Shown piece after piece: positions 10,228 through 20,061 of a stretch of 40,405 nucleotides of DNA; the stretch's first letter is position 1; every line of letters begins with the position of its first letter. The notes below the pieces were generated by a model. That model saw only the letters and a list, made by a program, of their open reading frames with translations, was not told where the DNA came from and searched no databases. The stretch is from NCBI GenBank assembly GCA_946548305.1, contig CAMNPQ010000003.1, positions 1 through 40,405 on the forward strand, read 5' to 3'. Both the position numbers and the translations under genes were made by a program. Origin of the DNA: an uncultured Pseudobutyrivibrio sp. GTDB taxonomy: Bacteria; Bacillota; Clostridia; Lachnospirales; Lachnospiraceae.

Positions 10228-13200
10228 ATGAAAACATTTTTGGAACCATTTGAAAATCTTACAGCGATAGAGTCTCTTAGAGAGGCTCTTTCTCGTTTTG
10301 GTAAAGTATATGATATAACAGGGTGTGCCGATAAGGCGCACCTTATTTTTGGTATAGCTCATGATAAAAAGTTCAAACTGATTATCACTGCAGATGAGCT
10401 AAAAGCCAGGGATTTGCTGGAGGAATATCGTTTTTATGATGAGACAGCTGTATTTTTCCCTGCAAAGGACTATCTATTTTACCAATCTGACATTAGAGGA
10501 AATGCCCTGACAAGAGAGCGAATGAAGGCGATTGAAGCTATTATCAGCAATAGTGCATGTACTGTTATAACTACGGTAGATGCATTGATGAATAAAATAC
10601 CAGACCCTTCATATTTTGAAAATGGTATAGTGGCTATCAGTGATGAAGACACTATCGAGCTGGATGCCCTTAGAAAAAAGCTTGTGGCAATGGGCTACGA
10701 GGCGGTGGGCACATGCGAACACCCTGGAGAGTTTGCTGTAAGGGGTGGAATTATAGATGTGTATCCACTGACTGCCGAACTGCCTGTAAGAATAGAACTG
10801 TGGGGGGATGAGGTTGACAGCATTCGTACTTATGATGCCAGCAACCAAAAATCCATAGAAAATATCAGCACAGTGATAATATTTCCAGCTGTTGAGGTGA
10901 TTCTTACTGAGGATGAGGTTGAAACAGGATTAAACAAAATTGAAAAAGAGCGAGACCTACGATACGAAAATTATCGTAAAGAGATGAAAACCGAGGAGGC
11001 ATACAGGCTAAAAACTTATGTCGATAGAGTTGTAGAGCAGACAAGAGAGTGGGGATTAAGCCAGGAAGTTGAGACAAATTTAAACTATTTTTGCGAAAAA
11101 CTTGCCAGTTTTATAGATTTTATGCCTAAAAACACCTATTTATTTATTGATGAGGTGCAAAAAGTGATTGCAAAAGCGGAGGCTACAGAGACAGAATTTG
11201 CTGATGCAATGACAAGGAGAGTAGAAGCAGGCTACATGCTAAAGGGGCAAATGGACATGCTTTTTAGCCTGCCAGAAATAATTGCGAAAATAGAAAAAAG
11301 ACCTACTGTGCTTTTGTCGCTTTTAGATGCAAAAAATAAGCTTTTAAAGTCCAGTGAACATTTTAGCGTGGCTGTTCAAGGGGTAAATGCCTATAATGGC
11401 AGCTTTGAGCTGTTAACAAAAGAACTGCTTCAATATAAGAAAAGAAAATATAAGGTGCTTCTGGTAACAAGCTCAAGCACCAAAGGGAAACGCCTTGCAG
11501 AGGATTTGTTAGAAGAAGGTCTGAATGCATATTTTACTACCGATTTAGACCATAAGATTAATCCAGGTGAGACAATGCTTTGCACTGGAAATATTAAAAG
11601 AGGATTTGAATATCCTGATTCTGCCTTTGCTATGCTGTCTGACGGAGATATTTTTGGTCATGTTAGAAAGAAAAAACACCGTGTAAAGAAATACGAAGGG
11701 GAGTCCATATCATCCTTTTCAGATTTGCACGTGGGTGATTTTGTGGTGCATGAAAATTATGGCCTTGGAGTATATAAAGGCACTGAACAGATGGAAGTGG
11801 ACAGGGTCATAAGAGATTATATAAAGATTGAGTACGCCAAAGGTAGCAATTTATATGTGCTTACATCTCAGCTTGATATGATTCAGAAATACTCTGGACC
11901 AGATGGAAAGAAGCCTAAGCTGAATTCCCTGGGGGCTGGCACTCAAGAATGGCATAGAACAAAACAAAAGGTTCAGTCGGCGGTGGGTGTTGTTGCCAAG
12001 GAACTGGTGGATTTGTACGCTCTACGCCAAAATACCGATGGTTTTGTGTATGGTAGCGACACAGTATGGCAAAAGGAATTTGAGGAAAGCTTCCCATATG
12101 AGGAGACTGAAGGTCAGCTAAATGCAATAGAGGCTGTAAAAGCAGATATGCAGTCTAAAAAAATAATGGACAGACTTATATGTGGGGATGTGGGCTTTGG
12201 CAAAACCGAGGTTGCCATGAGAGCAGCTTTTAAAGCTGTTCAGGAAGGCAAACAGGTGGCATATCTGGTGCCTACTACTATTTTAGCTCAACAGCACTAT
12301 AATAATTTTGTTCAAAGAATGAGTGGCTATCCTGTAAATATTGGCTTGCTTTGTAGATTTAGAACCGCCAAGGAGCAAAAGAAAACTATAGAAGACCTGA
12401 AAAAAGGCATGGTTGATATAGTGATTGGCACACACAGGCTGCTTTCTAAGGATGTTGAATTCAAAGATTTAGGGCTTTTAATCATAGATGAGGAGCAGCG
12501 TTTTGGTGTAAATCATAAAGAGCGCATAAAGCAGATGAAAAAGACTGTGGATGTGCTGTCTCTTTCTGCCACACCAATCCCCCGAACTCTTCACATGTCT
12601 TTGGTGGGAATCAGGGATATGAGTGTTTTGGATGAAGCACCTATGGAGAGAACGCCAATTCAGACATTTGTATTTGAATACAATGAGGAAATGGTACGTG
12701 AGGCTATAGTACGAGAGCTGTCAAGAGATGGTCAGGTGTACTATGTGTTCAATCGTGTCCGAGGTATTCAGGACATGGCAGCAGAAATAGAAAAGCTTGT
12801 ACCAGAGGCAACAGTGGGATACATTCACGGGCAGATGACAGAGGCCAAGGTGGAGGATGTAATGATGCAATTCATCAATCATGAGATAGATGTGCTAGTT
12901 GCTACCACCATAATTGAAATTGGTCTTGATATATCAAATGTAAACACAATTATCATCCATGATTCAGATAACATGGGCTTGTCACAGCTGTACCAGCTTC
13001 GTGGTAGAGTGGGCAGAAGCAACCGTACTGCCTACGCATTTTTAATGTATCGCAGGGATAAAATGCTCAAAGAGGTTGCGGAAAAACGTCTGGCTGCTAT
13101 AAAAGAATTCACTGATTTAGGCTCAGGCTTTAAAATTGCCATGCGAGATTTAGAGATACGTGGAGCAGGAAATCTGCTGGGCGTAGAACAGCACGGCAAT

Positions 13201-13758
13201 ATGACTGCGGTGGGCTATGACCTGTATTGCAAGATGCTTAACGAAGCCGTAAAAATAGAAAAGGGTGAAATTAAGGAAGAAAACTTCAATACCTCTGTAG
13301 ATATAAATATTGAAGCATATCTGCCGGATACCTATGTATCAAACGAGGAACAGCGAATTGATATTTACAAACGTATTGCCGCTATAAGCTCAGAGGAAGA
13401 GCGGGATGAAATGCTAGACGAGCTGGTGGACAGATTTGGAGAGCCAAAACGTTGTGTTCAAAATCTGCTCTGGGTGGCGATGCTTAGGGTGAAAGCCCAT
13501 GATGCCTATGTGTCAGCTATTGAACAAAAGCAGGATATAATAAGGATTGTCATGTATGAAAAAGCCAAAATAGATGTGGTGCAGATTCCAGCTTTGCTAG
13601 AGCGCAACAATCCTCATATAACCTTTGCTGCAGACCCGAAAAATCCTACCTTTATATTTAACACAAAGGCTAATACGAGAATAAAGCAGGGAGAAATTTT
13701 TGATTATCTGGAGGATTTCTTGCTGGATTTGAAGTCGATAAAAACTGAGATAAATTAG
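10228..13758 (+). CDS. mfd: Transcription-repair coupling factor
   Basis: 1176 aa; UvrB-like N-terminus, CarD-like RID (DLHVGDFVVHENYGLGVYKG), RecG-like helicase motifs (GDVGFGKTEVAMRAAF, IIDEEQRFGV, LSATPIPRTL). Confidence 0.97.
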   Translation: MKTFLEPFENLTAIESLREALSRFGKVYDITGCADKAHLIFGIAHDKKFKLIITADELKARDLLEEYRFYDETAVFFPAKDYLFYQSDIRGNALTRERMKAIEAIISNSACTVITTVDALMNKIPDPSYFENGIVAISDEDTIELDALRKKLVAMGYEAVGTCEHPGEFAVRGGIIDVYPLTAELPVRIELWGDEVDSIRTYDASNQKSIENISTVIIFPAVEVILTEDEVETGLNKIEKERDLRYENYRKEMKTEEAYRLKTYVDRVVEQTREWGLSQEVETNLNYFCEKLASFIDFMPKNTYLFIDEVQKVIAKAEATETEFADAMTRRVEAGYMLKGQMDMLFSLPEIIAKIEKRPTVLLSLLDAKNKLLKSSEHFSVAVQGVNAYNGSFELLTKELLQYKKRKYKVLLVTSSSTKGKRLAEDLLEEGLNAYFTTDLDHKINPGETMLCTGNIKRGFEYPDSAFAMLSDGDIFGHVRKKKHRVKKYEGESISSFSDLHVGDFVVHENYGLGVYKGTEQMEVDRVIRDYIKIEYAKGSNLYVLTSQLDMIQKYSGPDGKKPKLNSLGAGTQEWHRTKQKVQSAVGVVAKELVDLYALRQNTDGFVYGSDTVWQKEFEESFPYEETEGQLNAIEAVKADMQSKKIMDRLICGDVGFGKTEVAMRAAFKAVQEGKQVAYLVPTTILAQQHYNNFVQRMSGYPVNIGLLCRFRTAKEQKKTIEDLKKGMVDIVIGTHRLLSKDVEFKDLGLLIIDEEQRFGVNHKERIKQMKKTVDVLSLSATPIPRTLHMSLVGIRDMSVLDEAPMERTPIQTFVFEYNEEMVREAIVRELSRDGQVYYVFNRVRGIQDMAAEIEKLVPEATVGYIHGQMTEAKVEDVMMQFINHEIDVLVATTIIEIGLDISNVNTIIIHDSDNMGLSQLYQLRGRVGRSNRTAYAFLMYRRDKMLKEVAEKRLAAIKEFTDLGSGFKIAMRDLEIRGAGNLLGVEQHGNMTAVGYDLYCKMLNEAVKIEKGEIKEENFNTSVDINIEAYLPDTYVSNEEQRIDIYKRIAAISSEEERDEMLDELVDRFGEPKRCVQNLLWVAMLRVKAHDAYVSAIEQKQDIIRIVMYEKAKIDVVQIPALLERNNPHITFAADPKNPTFIFNTKANTRIKQGEIFDYLEDFLLDLKSIKTEIN

Positions 13759-13765
13759 CCAATTG

Positions 13766-13794
13766 TTGATAAATAGGGCTAGATTAACTATAAT
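13766..13794 (+). promoter_or_regulatory. Sigma-A-type promoter upstream of PrsA-like lipoprotein
   Basis: TTGATA - 17 bp - TATAAT, followed by RBS AGGAGGAA at 13850-13857. Confidence 0.75.
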
Positions 13795-13863
13795 AAAAAG
13801 GCTTAGGTTTAAGTACCTACAAGTAGTCAAAAAAATGAGTGTAATACTCAGGAGGAATAATTA

Positions 13864-14997
13864 ATGAATAAAACAACAGTGAAATCGGCTGGTATTGCAG
13901 CATTATCTGCCGCATTACTATTTACAGGATGTGGAAAACTAAATCCAGATGCCACATTGGTGACTATAAATACAGGAGATGGAACAAAGGATACCATATC
14001 ACTTGGTTATGGTAATTTTGTTGCCAGATATCAGCAGTCTATGTACGACCAGTTTTTGCTTTCTTACTATGGAGAAGGCATGTGGACAACAGATATGTCA
14101 GGAACAGGCTCTACCCTTCAGGACGACACAAAAGATGGCGTGATTGATGATATGGAAAGCCAGTATCTTGCAAAGAGCCATGCAGCAGATTATGGAGTGG
14201 AATTATCTGAGGAGCAGAATACTGCAATTGCAGAGGCAGCAGCAAAATTCATTTCTGATAACCCGGCAGAGACAATTGAAGTCATGGGAGCAACAGAAGA
14301 TTACGTTAAGCAATATCTAGAGTACAGAACATACTATACATTAGTATCTGAGGCAGCTAAGGATGCGTCTGATGCAGATATTAAAGATGAAGATTGCTGG
14401 ATGCGTTCATTCTCTTATGTACTGTTTGACACAACAGGTAGCACTGATGAGGAAGGCAATCTGGTGGAATATACCGATGAAGAAATAAGCGATATGAAGG
14501 CTCAGGCTTCACAGCTTTCCACCTCAGAAGATTTTGATGCTACTGTTGAAGAGCTTGGACTTACAGCACAGACATACTCTTATTTAAAGGGTGAGGAAGA
14601 GGACGACACAATGGACTTTTCTATCATCGAAGCAGCTGAATCATTATCAGAGGGTGATGTATCGGATGTTATAGAAGTAGAGGGAACTGGATTTTATGTA
14701 ATCAGACTCGACAGTGACCACGACGAAGATGCTTCTCAGACAAAGAGAGAATCATTACAGTCAGAGGCTTTTGATGCCCTCATGGAAACATGGAAAGCTG
14801 AAATCACATGGACTGTAAATGAAAAAGCCTGGGATAAGGTGGAATTTAATTCACTATTCAAGGCTATAGAAAAAGAAGAGACTACTGAGACAGATACCGA
14901 GGAAACAACAGAAACAGATTCTGTAGATGCCAGCGAGGCAACTACAGAAGAGACCACAGAAACTGAAGGTTCAGAGTCTGAAACAGAAGCAGAATAA
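13864..14997 (+). CDS. PrsA-like peptidyl-prolyl isomerase lipoprotein with acidic Thr/Glu-rich tail
   Basis: Lipobox LLFTGCG; parvulin-like region (LSEGDVSDVIEVEGTGFYVIRLDS); low-complexity EETTETDTEETTET tail. Confidence 0.75.
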   Translation: MNKTTVKSAGIAALSAALLFTGCGKLNPDATLVTINTGDGTKDTISLGYGNFVARYQQSMYDQFLLSYYGEGMWTTDMSGTGSTLQDDTKDGVIDDMESQYLAKSHAADYGVELSEEQNTAIAEAAAKFISDNPAETIEVMGATEDYVKQYLEYRTYYTLVSEAAKDASDADIKDEDCWMRSFSYVLFDTTGSTDEEGNLVEYTDEEISDMKAQASQLSTSEDFDATVEELGLTAQTYSYLKGEEEDDTMDFSIIEAAESLSEGDVSDVIEVEGTGFYVIRLDSDHDEDASQTKRESLQSEAFDALMETWKAEITWTVNEKAWDKVEFNSLFKAIEKEETTETDTEETTETDSVDASEATTEETTETEGSESETEAE

Positions 14998-14999
14998 TT

Positions 15000-16745
15000 A
15001 TGAATTTTGTTTTAAGATACATAAAAAAATATAAAATAAAAGCAATGCTTGCCCCACTATTCAAAATGCTAGAGGCGATCTTTGAGCTTTTGGTACCACT
15101 TGTTATGGCTTCAATCATTAATAAGGGTATTAAAGGCGCAGATACCCACTACATCATTATGATGAGTGGGGTTTTGCTTTTTTTAGCAGTTGTAGGGCTG
15201 GGATTTTCCATAACAGCACAGTATTTCAGCGCATATGTGGCTGTATATTCAGCAGCAGAAATCAGGCAGGCATTATTTGAAAAAATAATGTGGCTGTCTC
15301 AGGGAATGAAAGAAAAGGTAGGAGAGGAAGTCCTTACTACACGTATTACCAACGACATCAATCAAATTCAAAATGCTATAAATATGGTGCTTAGACTATT
15401 TTTAAGATCTCCATTTATAGTGTTCGGTGCTACAATAATGGCGTTTATTGTAGATGTTAAATCTGCATTAGTTTTTCTGCTGGTGGTGTCACTTTTATCA
15501 ATAATCGTGTATTTTATTATGAAATATACACTGCCTAGATATAAGACTATCGCGGCAAAGCTAGAAACAGTGCTTCATGCAGTCACGGAAAACTTGGCAG
15601 GTTCACGAGTATTAAGAGCCTTTTGCCAGGTTGAGGAAGAGGCTGATTTATTTAAGAAAAAAACAACAGAACTGACTAATTTACAAATTTTTACTGGTAA
15701 GGTGTCTGCTCTGCTGAACCCGGTCACTTATGTGATAGTGAATTTGGGAATAGTATTTCTGATTTATGTTGGAATGAGACGAGTGGAGGCTGGCTTCATA
15801 TTACAGGGTGATGTAGTAGCCCAGGTAAACTATATGAGCCAAATTTTAGTTGAGCTGATAAAGCTGGCAAATCTTATTGTGCTTCTCATGAAAGCATTTC
15901 CATCTGCTGATAGAGTGCAGGAGCTTATGGAGATGAAGTCAGATGAGCGAAACTTTGATAAATTTAATGATAATTTAATTATAGGTGGCTCTAATGCGCC
16001 TAAGCAAATATCCATTAAGAATGTATCATTTAGTTACAATGGCACAGCGGATATGGATATTGAAGATATTAATTTGGAAATTCCTGCTGGTTCTACACTA
16101 GGCATTATTGGTGGTACAGGTTCAGGTAAGAGCACACTGCTTAAGCTTCTTAATCATACCTATGATGTTACTAAGGGCTCTATCGAAATAGGTGGCACTA
16201 ATGTAAATCAGTTTGATGATAGCTATTTGGCTAAATGCTTTGGTATAGTTCCTCAGAAGGCATATCTATTTAGCGGCACTGTTAGAAGTAATATGGAAAT
16301 GGCTGGACCTAATCCAGATGATAATGAAATTAAATCTGCACTTAATATAGCCCGGGCTATAGATTTTGTTGAAGCAAAGGAAGGGGGCATTGATACAGAG
16401 GTGAAGGGACGAGGCTCGAACTTCTCTGGAGGCCAAAGACAGAGGCTAACCATTGCAAGAGCTCTTATAGGTCAGCCTAAATATTTGCTGTTAGACGATT
16501 CAGCCAGCGCACTTGACCTTGCCACAGAAGCAAAGCTTAAGAAAGCTCTTATGAATCTTCCTTGGCATCCGACACTTATCATAGTATCTCAAAGAGCCTC
16601 ATCCGTTTTAGAAGCAGACCAGATACTTGTATTAGAGGATGGAAAATGTGTAGGTCTGGGAAATCATGACAAGCTGATTAGAGAATGTGAAACATATCAG
16701 GAAATATATTATTGCCAGTATCCTGAAGAGGGAGGCTGCAAATGA
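15000..16745 (+). CDS. ABC exporter half-transporter (permease-ATPase), partner 1
   Basis: Six-TM domain; Walker A GGTGSGKST, signature FSGGQRQRL, Walker B LLLDDSAS. Confidence 0.95.
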   Translation: MNFVLRYIKKYKIKAMLAPLFKMLEAIFELLVPLVMASIINKGIKGADTHYIIMMSGVLLFLAVVGLGFSITAQYFSAYVAVYSAAEIRQALFEKIMWLSQGMKEKVGEEVLTTRITNDINQIQNAINMVLRLFLRSPFIVFGATIMAFIVDVKSALVFLLVVSLLSIIVYFIMKYTLPRYKTIAAKLETVLHAVTENLAGSRVLRAFCQVEEEADLFKKKTTELTNLQIFTGKVSALLNPVTYVIVNLGIVFLIYVGMRRVEAGFILQGDVVAQVNYMSQILVELIKLANLIVLLMKAFPSADRVQELMEMKSDERNFDKFNDNLIIGGSNAPKQISIKNVSFSYNGTADMDIEDINLEIPAGSTLGIIGGTGSGKSTLLKLLNHTYDVTKGSIEIGGTNVNQFDDSYLAKCFGIVPQKAYLFSGTVRSNMEMAGPNPDDNEIKSALNIARAIDFVEAKEGGIDTEVKGRGSNFSGGQRQRLTIARALIGQPKYLLLDDSASALDLATEAKLKKALMNLPWHPTLIIVSQRASSVLEADQILVLEDGKCVGLGNHDKLIRECETYQEIYYCQYPEEGGCK

Positions 16746-18478
16746 AAAATAACTCTCAAGACACAATATTAAATCGTGTTTTAAAAGAACTGAAAACCTA
16801 TAGGCTACAGGTTATAATATCCTTAATATGTGCAATTGCCACTGTTTATTTTACCCTTAGGATTCCTATATTAATAGGCAAGGCTGTGGATTGCATTACG
16901 AGCGATGCAGCTTATGATTATGAGTACTTCTTTTTTGTATTATATGAGATGGTATTAAACATTTTAGGGACATTTTTCACTCAATGGATTATGAATCGTG
17001 TGAATAATAATATCACCTATAATGTGACAAAGAGTCTTAGAGACAGGGCATTTGATAAGCTCCAGCACATGAAGCTGTCCCACATAGATTCTCACCCACA
17101 TGGGGATTATGTGAGTCGTATTGTATCTGATGCAGACACATTTGCAGATGGACTGCTGATGGGTTTCACTCAGTTTTTCACTGGCGTACTTACTATTTTG
17201 GGAACCATATATTTCATGATTACGATTTCTCTAAAAATTGCCCTTATAGTAATAATTGCCACCCCAGCCTCTTTGTTAATTGCAAAATTAATTTCTGAGC
17301 GAACCTATAAGTTTTTTGGTCAGCAGGCAAAGCTGAGGGGGACTGAAACCGCATATATTGGAGAGATGATTTCTGGTAAAAATATAGTCAGAAATATGGA
17401 CTATGAAAATGATGCAATTGAGCATTTTACAGCCATGAATGAGGAGTTAAAAAAGGCTTCCATGAAGGCAACATTTTACTCGTCTATTGTCAATCCAACT
17501 ACACGACTTATCAACAATATCATATATGCATCTGTGGGAGTTGTTGGAGCATTAGTAGCAATAGGTGGTGGAATAACAGTTGGCGGCTTGACCAGTTTTC
17601 TTTCTTATGCCAGCACCTATGGCAAGCCATTTAATGAAATATCAGGAGTAATCACAGAATTCCAAAATGCACTGGCATGCGCAGCAAGATTGTTTGAAAT
17701 GATTGATGCCGAAGTGGAAGAAGACAATGGAAATAAAGAACTTACAGAAATTAAAGGAGCAATTAATTTCGAGGACGTATTTTTCTCCTATGATAAAAAT
17801 AAAAAGCTTATTGAGCATTTGAACCTTTCCGTGAAGCCAGGACAGCGCATAGCAATTGTTGGTCCAACAGGTGCAGGAAAGAGTACAATCATTAATCTGC
17901 TTATGCGTTTTTATGATGTGGATTCTGGAAAGATTACCATAGATGGAATTGATATCAGAGATATTCCTTTAAATACTTTAAGGCAAAGTTTTGGAATGGT
18001 ACTCCAGGAGACCTGGTTAAAAAATGTCAGCGTAAAAGATAATCTAAAAATGGCAAATATAAATGCCACAGATGAGGAAATAATAAATGCAGCCAAGGCA
18101 ACCCATGCTCATAGCTTTATTAAAAGAATGCCTTATGGGTACGATACAATTATTTCTTCTGAGAAAGGAGCAATTTCTCAAGGGCAAATGCAGCTGTTAT
18201 GTATAACAAGAGTTATGCTAAACATCCCTCCAATGTTAATACTGGATGAAGCAACCAGTTCGATAGATACGCGAACAGAGCAGAAAATACAATCGGCATT
18301 TAACAAAATGATGCAAGGCAGAACCACGTTTATAGTGGCTCACAGGCTTTCAACCATAAGGGAGGCAGATATGATTCTATTTGTAAAGGATGGAAGTATC
18401 GTAGAACAGGGCTCTCATAGTGAGTTGTTGCAGAAAAATGGCTTTTATGCTAAATTATATCAGAGTCAATTAGTATAG
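16742..18478 (+). CDS. ABC exporter half-transporter (permease-ATPase), partner 2
   Basis: Walker A GPTGAGKST, degenerate signature ISQGQMQLL, Walker B LILDEATSS; 4-nt overlap with partner 1. Confidence 0.95.
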   Translation: MKNNSQDTILNRVLKELKTYRLQVIISLICAIATVYFTLRIPILIGKAVDCITSDAAYDYEYFFFVLYEMVLNILGTFFTQWIMNRVNNNITYNVTKSLRDRAFDKLQHMKLSHIDSHPHGDYVSRIVSDADTFADGLLMGFTQFFTGVLTILGTIYFMITISLKIALIVIIATPASLLIAKLISERTYKFFGQQAKLRGTETAYIGEMISGKNIVRNMDYENDAIEHFTAMNEELKKASMKATFYSSIVNPTTRLINNIIYASVGVVGALVAIGGGITVGGLTSFLSYASTYGKPFNEISGVITEFQNALACAARLFEMIDAEVEEDNGNKELTEIKGAINFEDVFFSYDKNKKLIEHLNLSVKPGQRIAIVGPTGAGKSTIINLLMRFYDVDSGKITIDGIDIRDIPLNTLRQSFGMVLQETWLKNVSVKDNLKMANINATDEEIINAAKATHAHSFIKRMPYGYDTIISSEKGAISQGQMQLLCITRVMLNIPPMLILDEATSSIDTRTEQKIQSAFNKMMQGRTTFIVAHRLSTIREADMILFVKDGSIVEQGSHSELLQKNGFYAKLYQSQLV

Positions 18479-18486
18479 GAGAAAAA

Positions 18487-19782
18487 ATGGAGCAGTATGT
18501 AATTAAAGGTGGCACTGCACTTTCCGGTGAAGTTGAGATAAGCGGTGCTAAAAATGCAGCTTTAGGTATTTTGGCTGGTGCCATAATGGCTGATGAAGCT
18601 GTCACAATCGAAAATCTGCCAAATGTTAAAGATATCAACGTATTGATAGGTGCTATTGAGGATATAGGAGCCACAGTGGACAGAGTGGATGCCCACACTG
18701 TTAAAATAAATGGCTCTAGTATTAATCGTCTTTCGGTAGATTATGAATATATTAAGAAAATCCGTGCATCCTACTATTTAATGGGTGCGTTGCTTGGAAA
18801 GTACAAGAGTGCAGAGGTTGCACTACCAGGCGGTTGCCTTATTGGATCTAGACCTATAGATTTACATGTAAAAGGCTTGAAGGCATTAGGGGCAAATGTG
18901 GATGTTAGCTATGGTCTTTGGTCTGCCAGAGCAGACAGACTGGCAGGAAGCCATATTTATCTTGATAAGGTGTCTGTTGGTGCTACTATCAATATTATGC
19001 TTGCAGCTGTTTTGGCTGAAGGCAAGACTACTATCGAGAATGCTGCCAAGGAACCTCACGTTGTAGATGTTGCATCCTTTTTAAACAGTATGGGAGCAAA
19101 TATCCGTGGAGCAGGTACAGATGTTATTCGTATTGTCGGAGTTTCGAAGCTTCATGGTACAACATATGCTGTTATACCGGACCAGATAGAGGCTGGCACA
19201 TATATGTGTGCGGCAGCAGCTACACATGGCGATGTACTTATCAAAAATGTTATACCTAAGCACTTGGAGGCAACATCGGCAAAGCTTGTTGAGGCCGGGT
19301 GCGTGATAGAAGAATATGATGATGCTGTAAGGGTAATAGGAAAGGGCAGAAAGCTTACCAGTACCCATGTTACAACATTGCCATATCCTGGTTTTCCTAC
19401 AGATATGCAGCCAGAGATTACTGCAGTGCTTGCTATCGCAGAGGGCACTAGCACAGTTACAGAATCCATATTTGAAAACAGATTCAAATATGTGGATGAA
19501 TTGGCTCGTATGGGTGCTAACATAAAGGTGGAAAGCACAGTTGCCATTGTTACAGGAGTGGACGGATACACAGGTGCCAGAGTACAGGCTCCTGATTTGA
19601 GAGCCGGAGCAGCACTGATTATCGCAGGTCTGGCTGCTGATGGTATCACAGTTATTGACGATATCAAATATATCCAGCGTGGTTATGAAGATATCGTAGG
19701 AAAATTTACAAAGCTTGGAGCGACATTTGCTGAGGTTGATTCTGAGCATGAACTACAAAAATTTAAGCTCAAGGTGAGCTAG
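18487..19782 (+). CDS. murA: UDP-N-acetylglucosamine 1-carboxyvinyltransferase
   Basis: GGTALSGEVEISGAKNAALGILAGAI and PGFPTDMQPEITAVL motifs. Confidence 0.95.
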   Translation: MEQYVIKGGTALSGEVEISGAKNAALGILAGAIMADEAVTIENLPNVKDINVLIGAIEDIGATVDRVDAHTVKINGSSINRLSVDYEYIKKIRASYYLMGALLGKYKSAEVALPGGCLIGSRPIDLHVKGLKALGANVDVSYGLWSARADRLAGSHIYLDKVSVGATINIMLAAVLAEGKTTIENAAKEPHVVDVASFLNSMGANIRGAGTDVIRIVGVSKLHGTTYAVIPDQIEAGTYMCAAAATHGDVLIKNVIPKHLEATSAKLVEAGCVIEEYDDAVRVIGKGRKLTSTHVTTLPYPGFPTDMQPEITAVLAIAEGTSTVTESIFENRFKYVDELARMGANIKVESTVAIVTGVDGYTGARVQAPDLRAGAALIIAGLAADGITVIDDIKYIQRGYEDIVGKFTKLGATFAEVDSEHELQKFKLKVS

Positions 19783-19809
19783 TAAAATCGAGAATATCGC
19801 TAGAGGATT

Positions 19810-20049
19810 ATGGAACACTATAAGTTTTTTCAGAACAAAGAATGTGAATATTTTCCTTGCCATGAGACAGTTAATCCAGAGGATTTTAACTGTCTTTTTT
19901 GTTATTGTCCTCTTTATCATTTAAAGGATAAGTGTGGAGGGAATTTTGTAATTACAGAAAAAGGGGTAAAGTCTTGTGTTAATTGCACTCGCCCACATAT
20001 AAGGGATAACTATGACGAGATAATAACGACGCTAAAAAACAATGGATAA
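19810..20049 (+). CDS. Cysteine-rich small domain protein
   Basis: FFQNKECEYFPCHE...FNCLFCYCPLYHL...CGGNF...KSCVNCTRPH. Confidence 0.8.
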   Translation: MEHYKFFQNKECEYFPCHETVNPEDFNCLFCYCPLYHLKDKCGGNFVITEKGVKSCVNCTRPHIRDNYDEIITTLKNNG

Positions 20050-20061
20050 AGGGAGGAAGAT

